The notes under the pieces: model-generated
What the model was told of the DNA's origin: nothing
The model's database searches: none
What the model saw: the letters and a program-made list of their open reading frames with translations, nothing else
Program-made: the position numbers and the translations under genes
Shown here: positions 6,322-14,146 of the stretch, one piece after another
Position numbering within the stretch: position 1 is the stretch's first letter
How the letters are laid out: every line of letters begins with the position of its first letter
From: an uncultured bacterium
GTDB taxonomy: Bacteria; Planctomycetota; UBA1135; GCA-002686595
Length of the DNA: 15,183 bases
Direction of reading: 5' to 3'
Assembly (NCBI GenBank): GCA_913058555.1
Contig: CAJXRJ010000090.1
Span: 1 to 15,183 of the forward strand

Positions 6322-8139
6322 TCACCAGCGCCGCAGCTCGGGCGCCTTCTCCAGGGTCAACGTCCCGGAGTCCGCCATCCCTCCGCCGGGGGGCACGGAG
6401 AATTTCATGCCCTCGGCGACCTTCCTCCCCGACACCTCGAGGGTGTAGTCGACCGGGTACATCCCCACGATCGTGAAGACCCCCCACTGATCGGTGCGCC
6501 CCGTGCGCGTGAGGGACCGGTTGGCCGCGCCATAGGCGGTGACCTTCGCTCCGGCCACGGGCTGGCCGTCCTTACCCACGACGACGCCGGTCAGACTGGA
6601 GGAACGCGTGAGGACATCGTCGAGAAGATAGATCGACCCGGCCGAAAGCTGGAGCACGCCGCAGGTGCAATAGTCCTGCCCACTGTCCCCGCCGCTCCGG
6701 GCGTAGAAGTGATACTTGCCGGGCTTCCTCCCTCGGAATCGGAAGCGTCCGTCGCCGTCCGTGCTCGAGGTGTCTGTGGTGCCGCCATCGAACGGGCGCA
6801 GGAAGACGCTGATGTCATCGAGCTGACCATCGGCGCGCACGAGACGCCCCGTGACGGCGGCGGCTCGCTCAAGCGCGAGGATTGCGTTCCCAATGGGCGC
6901 ATCGTCCGTGAGGTCCACGGACGTGGAGTTCCCGAGGTAGCCGGGATCGTTCGCCTCAAGATCGAGCTCGGAGTCGGACACTCGCATCGTGACTTCCCCG
7001 GGCCCCGGGACGGCGACCCAGAAGCGACCTGCGGCGTCGGTGATCACCACCCCAGACGATGGAATCGATGGTGCTTCTTCGACTTCCCCGGTGTTGTGGA
7101 TGAAGTTCCAGCCTTGCACTGCGCCTGAGGATAGGCCTGCAGCGAATTGTGGATCGTTGAGGTTCGGCGACCCCACGGTTGAATCCGTCAGATCGAATTC
7201 GATCTGCCTGGTCAGCGCTTCGAGCAAAGCTGTTTGCGCCGCCACCTGGTTGGCATTTGATTCAATGCGGTACTCGCCGAGATCGATCGTAGGCATCTCA
7301 ATGGTCTCGATGGACGGCGGAGCCAGAATCGCGCCTGAGAGACCGGACTCAAGGGTCGAGGTGATCCTGATGTCGCTGGCAGCGTCAGCCCGCAACAGGC
7401 CGTTCGCAAAGGCGATGTTCTCGCCGCCAAAGTTGATCTTTATGCGCTGATTCGGGCCATTGTTCCAACTGGACTTCTTCTTCTGGTTCCAGCCGGCAAT
7501 GTCTCCCACGGTCCGGTCCGAGAAGTCCAGGTCGTAACGAACTTCGATCCCGGCGAGGGGTGCACCGCCCGAGTCCGTGACGACGCCGCGGACACCAAAC
7601 TCCTTGAGCGGAACCTCCACGCCCTCGCGCTCTTCGCTCCCCGCGACCTTTAGCTCCTTCGACTTGCCCCACGCACAGTGGTCGTTGGCCACCGCCCGTG
7701 CGCTGATGACCCAAGGCCCCACGGGCAGCTCCTTGAACGTCCACTCCTTGGCCGAGCCGGCGATCTCAACCTCGAGGGGCATTCGATCGTCGTCCCCGGT
7801 CGGCCACGCGTACACCTTGATCGGCTCCGTCGGTTGAAACCCCGAAGGTAGGAACAGCGTCCCGGAGACAGAGGCAAGCTCCACGACGTCCCCCGGCTCG
7901 GGGGTAGCGCTCACCCCATCCCCGGCGCCTGAGACCGCCTCCCGCAAAGGCTCGGTCGGGTCCTGAATGCCGACGAGATGGGGTGCGTCCTCCGGAGTCT
8001 CCGGGTCCGGTTCGCCTTCACTGACGAGCCCGCCCGTTTCCCCCGCCGCTACCTGTCCGCGGGTGATCGCCCAAAGGCCGCCCAGAAGGGCAGCGACGCC
8101 CAGGGCGGCGATTCCAAGGTTTCCAAGCGAGCGAGTCAT
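6322..8139 (-). CDS. Membrane-anchored protein with carboxypeptidase-regulatory-like domains
   Basis: A 605-residue extracytoplasmic protein of unknown function. An N-terminal hydrophobic segment (about residues 7-25, LGIAALGVAALLGGLWAI) is probably an uncleaved anchor or signal, followed by an acidic linker rich in Pro, Glu and Asp (about 32-88). Several beta-sandwich modules follow, with the CarboxypepD_reg pattern GxVxDxxGxPxxGxxV: VRGVVTDSGGAPLAGIEV (183-200), VTGRLVRADGQL (429-440, with the follow-on DGDGRFRFRGRKPGKYHFYA) and LTGVVVGKDGQPVAGAKVTAYG (516-537). Such domains act as structural or binding modules and carry no catalytic residues. The stretch at about 212-360 breaks the pattern and its DNA looks less GC-rich. 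It follows the large lipoprotein gene by 104 bp on the same strand. The exact role cannot be read from sequence. Confidence 0.8.
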   Translation of the reverse strand: MTRSLGNLGIAALGVAALLGGLWAITRGQVAAGETGGLVSEGEPDPETPEDAPHLVGIQDPTEPLREAVSGAGDGVSATPEPGDVVELASVSGTLFLPSGFQPTEPIKVYAWPTGDDDRMPLEVEIAGSAKEWTFKELPVGPWVISARAVANDHCAWGKSKELKVAGSEEREGVEVPLKEFGVRGVVTDSGGAPLAGIEVRYDLDFSDRTVGDIAGWNQKKKSSWNNGPNQRIKINFGGENIAFANGLLRADAASDIRITSTLESGLSGAILAPPSIETIEMPTIDLGEYRIESNANQVAAQTALLEALTRQIEFDLTDSTVGSPNLNDPQFAAGLSSGAVQGWNFIHNTGEVEEAPSIPSSGVVITDAAGRFWVAVPGPGEVTMRVSDSELDLEANDPGYLGNSTSVDLTDDAPIGNAILALERAAAVTGRLVRADGQLDDISVFLRPFDGGTTDTSSTDGDGRFRFRGRKPGKYHFYARSGGDSGQDYCTCGVLQLSAGSIYLLDDVLTRSSSLTGVVVGKDGQPVAGAKVTAYGAANRSLTRTGRTDQWGVFTIVGMYPVDYTLEVSGRKVAEGMKFSVPPGGGMADSGTLTLEKAPELRRW

Positions 8140-8215
8140 GGTTCGACCCTACCCCGGGGTGCACGATTCTGCCCCACGGAAGTTGTGCAGGGTCTGCGAG
8201 AACCGTGTAAGGGGA

Positions 8216-8238
8216 GCCCCAATCAGGGGCGGCGCCCC
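8216..8238. terminator. Overlapping alternative GC hairpins after the large lipoprotein gene
   Basis: GCCCC (8216-8220) can pair with GGGGC (8226-8230), and that same GGGGC can instead pair with GCCCC (8234-8238). The two short stems are mutually exclusive. The site lies 5 bp past the TAG stop of the 8244-11351 gene on its downstream side. No T-tract follows in either direction, so a factor-independent terminator is only a possibility. Confidence 0.3.
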
Positions 8239-8243
8239 CGCCA

Positions 8244-11200
8244 CTACTGGGCCAGCGTGAGGAGGCGTAGGATGACGGTTCCAGATTCCTCGTCGGTGAT
8301 CGCCAGGATGGTCGATCCCCCACTGGGCTGCATGAGGTCCACGTCCACGGGACGCACCCCAGCCCCGGTGAAGCCAAGGAGCAGCGGGGCGTCGACGTTG
8401 TCCATGGCGTGCACCGAAACGAGCCCAGCGCCTTCCATCGCGGTGGCGAGAATCGACGCTCCGCCGATCCGACCGCGCGCCAGGGCCACCGGCCGGATGC
8501 CAAACGTCGTGGCGGCCGCGTCGACCATGTCGGGTCGCAGCACCCGGGCGCGGCTCACGTAGGTCCCCGGTGACGTCCAAGTCATTTGACCGGCCCCGTT
8601 CGCCAGGCCGATCGATCGCGAACCGAAGATCGCGAGACGATCCACTAGCCCATCGTCGTTCAGGTCCGAGTCCCGCTCGCTGATGATCAGGTCTCCTCCA
8701 AAGGGATCGCGCTGCCAGAGAGAAGCCCCCGGGAAGACGTTTGTGTCCAGGATCTGATCCGCCGCCCGCAGGCGCTCGTCGTAGCCAGGACCGCCCATGG
8801 CGTTGGTGAAGGTGAACGGCAACCCGCCGTTCGCGAGGGCCACGCGGGGCCCTGCACCCGTATCGAACCCCGCGAGGTCCAGTGGCTGGGGCAACGCCAC
8901 CGCCGGCACGCCGCCTGCCAGAGGGGCCTCGAGGCCGTCGACAGCCGTATCGAATCGCATGCCCTCGAAGTGGCCCCGGGCGAAGAACGAAGGAACCGTG
9001 CCCGACGCGCCGACTCCGCCGCTGAGTGGCGCGTTGACCAGCCCTCTGAATCCGTCATTGAAGGACACGATGACTTCGTCAAGGCCGACCATGACGAGCC
9101 CGCTCGGGCGCGCGCTCGAGGCGAGCCCCGCCTCACCGAGATCCGCAACGAGCCGTTTGGCTATGGGCGTGATGGGCACCGCCAGCTGATCAAGATCTTC
9201 GGGCGCTGACGCTTCGAGGAACGCGTTGACTTGGGCGTAAGCCGTGGCCGAAAGCAACTGAAGGTTGGTGGCATCGGTGATGTCGAGGGCGAAGATCGCC
9301 CGCAATCCGTCCGACTCAAACGCCGCTTCGACGACCCCGAGCCCACCGGCGAAGATCGGCGCGTTGCCGGCGGCCATACCCTCGACGGCGTGGTTCAAGG
9401 CCTCGAGGACATAGACGTATTCACCGACGGCCGTATTGCTATCGAGGGAGAACTCGAGCACCCTCAGAATGCGCGAGCTCCGCGAGGCGAGGTCCGTGGT
9501 CGTGTCAGGGATGTCCAGGGGCAGGCGCGGGCAAGCGAAGATCGAGTTGCGCCCGGCGTGGTAGGCGATGGCACCGAATCCACCAAAGCGGCGCCCTTCC
9601 TCGAACGAGAGGTTCGCCCGACGACGCAGGAACGAGCCGGGAAGCCCGGGCTGTCCGAGGGTCGGAGACTCGCCCTCCGGGACGAGAACACGGATCACTT
9701 GGCCCGCGGGGGACACTTCGATGATCGAGCAGCGCCGGGAGTCAGCGAGCCAGATGCTCCCGCCGAGCGCCTGGGTAGCGCCCTCGAGGCGCACGCCGGT
9801 GACGCTGGCCGCAAGGGGGTTACCGAGCAGGTCGACGGCGCGGCCGTCGTTGGTCGCGAGGCCAGGCTGCGAGGCATAGCTCGCGGGCAAACCCGTCAGC
9901 GGCTCGCCGGTGGCGGAGACGAGGGGGACTGAAGTGAAGGGCGTCAGAGCGGCTCCGGCGCCATCGAAAACAGACTCCTCGATCCTGAGCTGCGCGGTGG
10001 GATCGACGTATGGAAGCTCGAGCACCTGGTCGCCATTGAGATCCACCGGCGCCAACGTCGGGCCAGAGCCCGTGACGTACCGGAACATCCCGCTGCCATT
10101 GGGCAGGAAGATGCCAGCGATGCCGCCCGCCTGGACTTCCAGGCCGCCGGGCCCCGTGGCGATCACAGGGGAGGTTTCCCATGTGAAGCGGCCCAACGCG
10201 GCATGGGTCCCTTGCGTGCGGTCGCCGTTGGTGCGATCGGGCAGGGCTTCGATGCCCCTTACGAGCTTCTCCACCGGATCGATCGTGATCAGAGCGTTGT
10301 TCTCGGGGCACGAAGCCCAAACCGTGGTGCCATCGGGGGAGATGGCCACCGAGCGTGGCGTCAAACCGATGGACGCCTGCGCCACTGGGGAGAAGAACCG
10401 CACCCCCTTCGCCCGCAGGTCGTCCTCCGAACCGTCGAACGCCGTGAACGGGATCGGCGAGATGTCCTGGTGCGAAGCGATGGCGCCTGGCCCCGAAACG
10501 GGCACCCGCACAAGCGTCACGTAGCCGGGCCCGTTGCCCTGGGCCGCCGAGACGAAGTCGCCGGCGCAGGCCACAGCGAAGAGGCGCCCGTCGGGGGTGA
10601 CGTCCACGTCCACGGGGTTCGCGCCCGCGACCGAGATGGAGTTCAGCTCCTGCAGCGTGAGAGGGTCGATGAACTGAAGGCGGCCGGGGAACTCGATGGT
10701 CTCACCCGTCCAAGCGATCGCCACCGCGCCCGTCTCCCCCGCGGCGATGGCCGTCGGCATGCCCACTTGGAATCCAGGGGCGTCGTCCGGCCTGGGAAGG
10801 GCCCCAGCGAAGCTTGGGTTCGACGGATTGGAAACGTCGTAACAAACCACGTCCCCCGCCACGGAGTCGATCACGAAGAGCCGTTCGCTCGCGGCATGAA
10901 GCGCCGACGCGGTGGCCCGCCCTTCTCCGCCGCCGCGGATGCTGATCGTGGACAACCCCGCCGCCTGGAGCTCTTCCCGCTCAGCCTCGACCGTGATGAT
11001 GATGCGGTCCGTTCCGACCACGTCACCCGCGGCGTTTAAGCCGCTGAGCTCGAACTCGAGCACGTCGGCGTTCGCCGGCGCCGTGAAGAAGGACGAGAAG
11101 ACGGGTCCCACCGTGGATAGCACGACCGTCACCGGGGCCCCGGCGGTTTGATCCCAAACGAAGTTCACGGTCCCGGAGTCGGCCGTCGAAGTCGGCACCA

Positions 11201-11351
11201 GGTAGACCCGGGTGCTCGTGGGGACGGACTGGTTGGCGCCAGCGGAAACAGGTCCCGTGATCGGCCCCTCGTTGCCTCCTCCCCCGCCTCCTCCGCCGCA
11301 GGCGGTGAGGGTCAAAACGAGAACGGCCGGAGCGATGAGGCGATTGAGCAT
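8244..11351 (-). CDS. Large polyglycine lipoprotein with PKD-like and beta-propeller-like regions
   Basis: A 1035-residue predicted surface lipoprotein of unknown function. The signal peptide MLNRLIAPAVLVLTLTAC has its lipobox Cys at residue 18, followed by eight glycines, a flexible spacer frequent in outer-membrane-exported lipoproteins. Residues about 35-125 resemble a PKD/REJ-type Ig-like fold (VSAGANQSVPTSTRVYL, then FVWDQTAGAPVTV, FFTAPANADVLEFEL, DRIIITV). Residues about 130-380 carry YVTN/NHL-like propeller blades such as DVDVTPDGRLFAVACAGD and RSVAISPDGTTVWA with NNALITIDPVEKLVRG. Two Asp-rich loops of dockerin or calcium-binding type are visible, DLNGDQVLEL (from Asp437) and DLNDDGLVDRL (from Asp896). 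No catalytic motif is seen; adhesion or binding of extracellular material is an inference. The start is ATG at 11351; the Shine-Dalgarno is weak. Confidence 0.8.
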   Translation of the reverse strand: MLNRLIAPAVLVLTLTACGGGGGGGGNEGPITGPVSAGANQSVPTSTRVYLVPTSTADSGTVNFVWDQTAGAPVTVVLSTVGPVFSSFFTAPANADVLEFELSGLNAAGDVVGTDRIIITVEAEREELQAAGLSTISIRGGGEGRATASALHAASERLFVIDSVAGDVVCYDVSNPSNPSFAGALPRPDDAPGFQVGMPTAIAAGETGAVAIAWTGETIEFPGRLQFIDPLTLQELNSISVAGANPVDVDVTPDGRLFAVACAGDFVSAAQGNGPGYVTLVRVPVSGPGAIASHQDISPIPFTAFDGSEDDLRAKGVRFFSPVAQASIGLTPRSVAISPDGTTVWASCPENNALITIDPVEKLVRGIEALPDRTNGDRTQGTHAALGRFTWETSPVIATGPGGLEVQAGGIAGIFLPNGSGMFRYVTGSGPTLAPVDLNGDQVLELPYVDPTAQLRIEESVFDGAGAALTPFTSVPLVSATGEPLTGLPASYASQPGLATNDGRAVDLLGNPLAASVTGVRLEGATQALGGSIWLADSRRCSIIEVSPAGQVIRVLVPEGESPTLGQPGLPGSFLRRRANLSFEEGRRFGGFGAIAYHAGRNSIFACPRLPLDIPDTTTDLASRSSRILRVLEFSLDSNTAVGEYVYVLEALNHAVEGMAAGNAPIFAGGLGVVEAAFESDGLRAIFALDITDATNLQLLSATAYAQVNAFLEASAPEDLDQLAVPITPIAKRLVADLGEAGLASSARPSGLVMVGLDEVIVSFNDGFRGLVNAPLSGGVGASGTVPSFFARGHFEGMRFDTAVDGLEAPLAGGVPAVALPQPLDLAGFDTGAGPRVALANGGLPFTFTNAMGGPGYDERLRAADQILDTNVFPGASLWQRDPFGGDLIISERDSDLNDDGLVDRLAIFGSRSIGLANGAGQMTWTSPGTYVSRARVLRPDMVDAAATTFGIRPVALARGRIGGASILATAMEGAGLVSVHAMDNVDAPLLLGFTGAGVRPVDVDLMQPSGGSTILAITDEESGTVILRLLTLAQ

Positions 11352-11704
11352 GGACGGTGCGGTCGGGTGCGGTGCGCGAGCAACGGGGTCGAAGGAGACG
11401 ACCCCATGGAAGAGTAGCCCACTGGGATAGGCGGCAACGGCACCAATTCGGCGGCCGGCGCCTCCCAGAAGGGAATCCCTGGCCGATCTGTCAGGCTTGG
11501 GGGGACTGCATGATTCGTGCCTGCGGATTGGGGCTCTTTGGAAGGTGCCGAACCCAGCGTAGAGCCCAGCAGGTGGCCCAACATGGGGCGCGCCGATGAG
11601 CCGAGACTAACGATCTCCACCGAGCGATTCCGCACCGTGTTCCCGAGATCGCCCCGTAAAGGCGCCGGTAGATTCCTGCCGGGGTCTTCGGCCATGATCC
11701 CGGC
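11352..11704. other. Divergent intergenic region (353 bp)
   Basis: This region separates the 5' ends of the large lipoprotein gene (minus strand) and the GH20 gene (plus strand), so it should hold both promoters. I looked for -35/-10 pairs on both strands and found none I would defend; the near matches have poor spacing. An in-frame TAG at 11669-11671 limits the GH20 gene to its ATG at 11705. No RNA gene or coding region is convincing here. The only clear structure is a hairpin at 11385-11405. Confidence 0.6.
11385..11405. promoter_or_regulatory. Perfect 7-bp hairpin/operator-like inverted repeat
   Basis: GGGGTCG (11385-11391) and CGACCCC (11399-11405) form a perfect inverted repeat around a 7-nt spacer. 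On the minus strand it falls 34-54 bp upstream of the ATG of the large lipoprotein gene, where an operator or a leader hairpin could act. No further copies were noticed. The structure is seen; regulation is inference. Confidence 0.3.
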
Positions 11705-14137
11705 ATGAGTCTCCTTCACCTCGCCTTCGGGATCGCAGCGCTTTTCAGCCCGGGCATTGCCGGCGCACCGACGTCCCAGTCGGGAACACCGGCGCGAACG
11801 CCCGATTTCCTGCCGCTCCCGAAGAAGGTCGAGATGAAGCCAGGTGAGTTCATCCTCGACGGGTCCGTCATCCTTCGCTGCCAGAACAATGGCGTCCACC
11901 AAGGCGGGGACCCGGAGATGGAAGAGCACCTGGAAGTCCTCGCCGAGGAGCTGCGGGCCCTCGCGGGGTATGAGCTCCGCATCCAGGCGCCAAAATCGGC
12001 TCCCCTGACCCATCGGCCCGACGTGAATCAAGCGAAGCCAGAGCCCGGCACTCGCTCCATCTCGATCGAGTACTCGGGGAGCCTTGTTGAGGGCCATTTC
12101 AGGCTCAGCGAGAGAGTCCCCCAGCCGGGTCTTCGCAGCGTCAGTGAGGTCGAGTTCTCGAACTACACGCTGAAGGTGAGTCCGGACGCCGTGGTGATCT
12201 CCGCCCCTTCCGCCGCCGGGATCGCGAACGGGACTTCGACGCTGCTTCAAGCGATCAGGGCCTCAGGAGACAAAGCCTCCATCCCGTGCATGTCCATCGA
12301 AGACGGGCCTGCGTCCGACTACCGAGCGGTGATGATCGACGTGGCCCGCTCGCCCCATTCGATCGAAGTGATCAAGGACGTCGTTCGCTTTGCTCGAATC
12401 CTGAAACTTCGCTACGTGCACCTGCACCTCACTGACAACCAGTACTTCGCGTTCCCCTTCCCGCCGGTCACGGGCAACATCAAGAACAACACCGCGTGGG
12501 ACGCAGACGAGCTGAAGGCCCTCGTCCGCTACGCGGAGGTGCGTGGGGTGATCCTCGTGCCAGAGATCGACCTACCCGGGCACTCACGCCGACTGATCGA
12601 ATCGGGCTACCTCCCGGGCGCTGGGGGTGACCGCGACGTCGCCGACGCGTCGAGCGCCGAGCGCCTCTTCGCCCTCATCGACGCGGTGATCGAGACTTTT
12701 GACACCTCGCCGTACTTTCACATCGGCGGCGACGAATCCGGCGCGGGGCCGGAGCTTGTGCCGTTCCTTGCGCGCGTCAATGGGCACGTGCGAAAGCGCG
12801 GACGCCGGCTGATCGTGTGGGAGGGTTTCCATGGTGCCCCCACGAAGGCGCTCCCGCCTACCGGGCCCGACCGCGTGATCGTGGCCGCTTGGGAGTCGTC
12901 GTACAACGCCCCATGGGACCTACTCGACGCGGGCTACACGCTGATCAACGCGAGCTGGCGTCCGCTCTACGTGGTCGGCGGCGATAGCCTCGTGCACCCG
13001 GGTTCAGGCGGCGGCCGCAAATGGAGCCCTGAGGAGATGACGGTCTGGAACAAGGATCGCTTCATGCATTGGGAGCCCGGCCGCGCGGTCTTCGAAGATC
13101 GCGGGCCGAACGACACCAATAAGGACGACGGCATCTGGGACGTGCCTGGCGCCGAGCAACGGCGCCAGATCATCGGCGGCCAGGTGTCCGTCTGGGAGCA
13201 GCGCGAGTCGAGCGTCATTCGGACGCTCCGGCATCGCCTGCCGGTCCTGGCCGACCGCCTTTGGGCGGGAAAGGGGCCGACCAAAGATGAGGTTCTACGC
13301 CGCGCACGGTCCGTGGACGAGCGCCTCTTCGGGCTCGTTCAACCCATCCAGATCGAGATCGATGGCCTCGTGCCTGGCCCATTGGATGCCATCGCCCCGA
13401 GCTACGAGGGAAAGAGCACCACGGTCCGCTTCGTCAACCGCACGCGCATCCCAGGCAGGATCCTCTGGAGCGCCGAGCCCTTCGGCGGGCGCATGGATTG
13501 GATTGACTTCAAGGCCCCCGTCGATCCCGCCAGGGGCCCCATCGACGGCTCCCCCGCCTACTCGAAGCCGATCGAGATGGAGGGCGGTTTCTCGATGCGA
13601 GCGCGCCTTGTCGATGGGAGCGGGAAGGCCTGGGGCGCTGGTACGTGGGCGAAGGCCCTCAACTGGCCCCAGCGCATCAGGCTCACCACGTTCGATATCG
13701 GGCGCCGCCCCCATGGGGTCGTCCCCGACTTCGACGCCCTGCCCAAAGGCGCCAAGATCGCCGAAGCCACCCTGCCCATGATCCGCGGTCCGATCACGCA
13801 CGTTCGCGTCGAGGGTCAGCGGCTGGAGGGCACGCTCATGGCCCCCGAGTCGGGCGCCTTCCGTGTGGGACTCAAGACCCAGTCCGGCCGCGCTTCGCTC
13901 TGGGTGGACCTCAACGGCGACGGCGCCTTCTCCGCGGAAGAACGCCTGATCCAAGACACGCCAACCTCGGAGGAGCGCCTCTTCGCAGAGCACGTCCAGC
14001 TCGAAGCGCAGAAGGCCTATGCCATCCGCATCGACCACGCCACGGCGCTCCCGCGGCCTGTCCTCATCATGACCCTCGAGGGCCCGGGGACAGGGGGGAT
14101 GAAGGATGCGAGCCAGTTCCTCGCTCCCCTCCGCTGA
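11705..14137 (+). CDS. Secreted GH20 beta-N-acetylhexosaminidase-like glycoside hydrolase
   Basis: An 810-residue predicted exported hydrolase that would release terminal beta-linked GlcNAc or GalNAc from chitin fragments, glycans or peptidoglycan debris. The signal peptide is about residues 1-21. An N-terminal GH20b-type alpha/beta domain (about 33-200) precedes the TIM-barrel. The barrel (about 205-525) has SDYRAVMIDVAR with substrate-type Arg207, LRYVHLHLTDNQ, VPEIDLPGHS with His293, and HIGGDESG at 339-346 holding the catalytic pair Asp343-Glu344 for substrate-assisted catalysis. GGQVSVWEQ (491-499) is the late barrel motif. The C-terminal 280 residues look like beta-sandwich or PA14-like carbohydrate modules and include an EF-hand-type loop DLNGDGAFSAEE (735-746). 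An in-frame TAG at 11669 supports the start, though no clear Shine-Dalgarno is present. It is convergent with the selenoprotein gene, 9 bp apart. Confidence 0.93.
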   Translation: MSLLHLAFGIAALFSPGIAGAPTSQSGTPARTPDFLPLPKKVEMKPGEFILDGSVILRCQNNGVHQGGDPEMEEHLEVLAEELRALAGYELRIQAPKSAPLTHRPDVNQAKPEPGTRSISIEYSGSLVEGHFRLSERVPQPGLRSVSEVEFSNYTLKVSPDAVVISAPSAAGIANGTSTLLQAIRASGDKASIPCMSIEDGPASDYRAVMIDVARSPHSIEVIKDVVRFARILKLRYVHLHLTDNQYFAFPFPPVTGNIKNNTAWDADELKALVRYAEVRGVILVPEIDLPGHSRRLIESGYLPGAGGDRDVADASSAERLFALIDAVIETFDTSPYFHIGGDESGAGPELVPFLARVNGHVRKRGRRLIVWEGFHGAPTKALPPTGPDRVIVAAWESSYNAPWDLLDAGYTLINASWRPLYVVGGDSLVHPGSGGGRKWSPEEMTVWNKDRFMHWEPGRAVFEDRGPNDTNKDDGIWDVPGAEQRRQIIGGQVSVWEQRESSVIRTLRHRLPVLADRLWAGKGPTKDEVLRRARSVDERLFGLVQPIQIEIDGLVPGPLDAIAPSYEGKSTTVRFVNRTRIPGRILWSAEPFGGRMDWIDFKAPVDPARGPIDGSPAYSKPIEMEGGFSMRARLVDGSGKAWGAGTWAKALNWPQRIRLTTFDIGRRPHGVVPDFDALPKGAKIAEATLPMIRGPITHVRVEGQRLEGTLMAPESGAFRVGLKTQSGRASLWVDLNGDGAFSAEERLIQDTPTSEERLFAEHVQLEAQKAYAIRIDHATALPRPVLIMTLEGPGTGGMKDASQFLAPLR

Positions 14138-14146
14138 CGCTTGCCC

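Noticed and set aside
5143..7128. 661-codon open frame on the + strand
   Set aside because: It is antisense to the STAS-permease and the regulatory-like protein. Its composition (Arg, Gly, His, Asp rich, no hydrophobic core) is that of a GC-rich shadow frame.
11312..12250. 312-codon open frame on the minus strand
   Set aside because: It is antisense to the GH20 signal peptide and N-terminal domain, has no recognisable motif, and overlaps the start of the lipoprotein gene.
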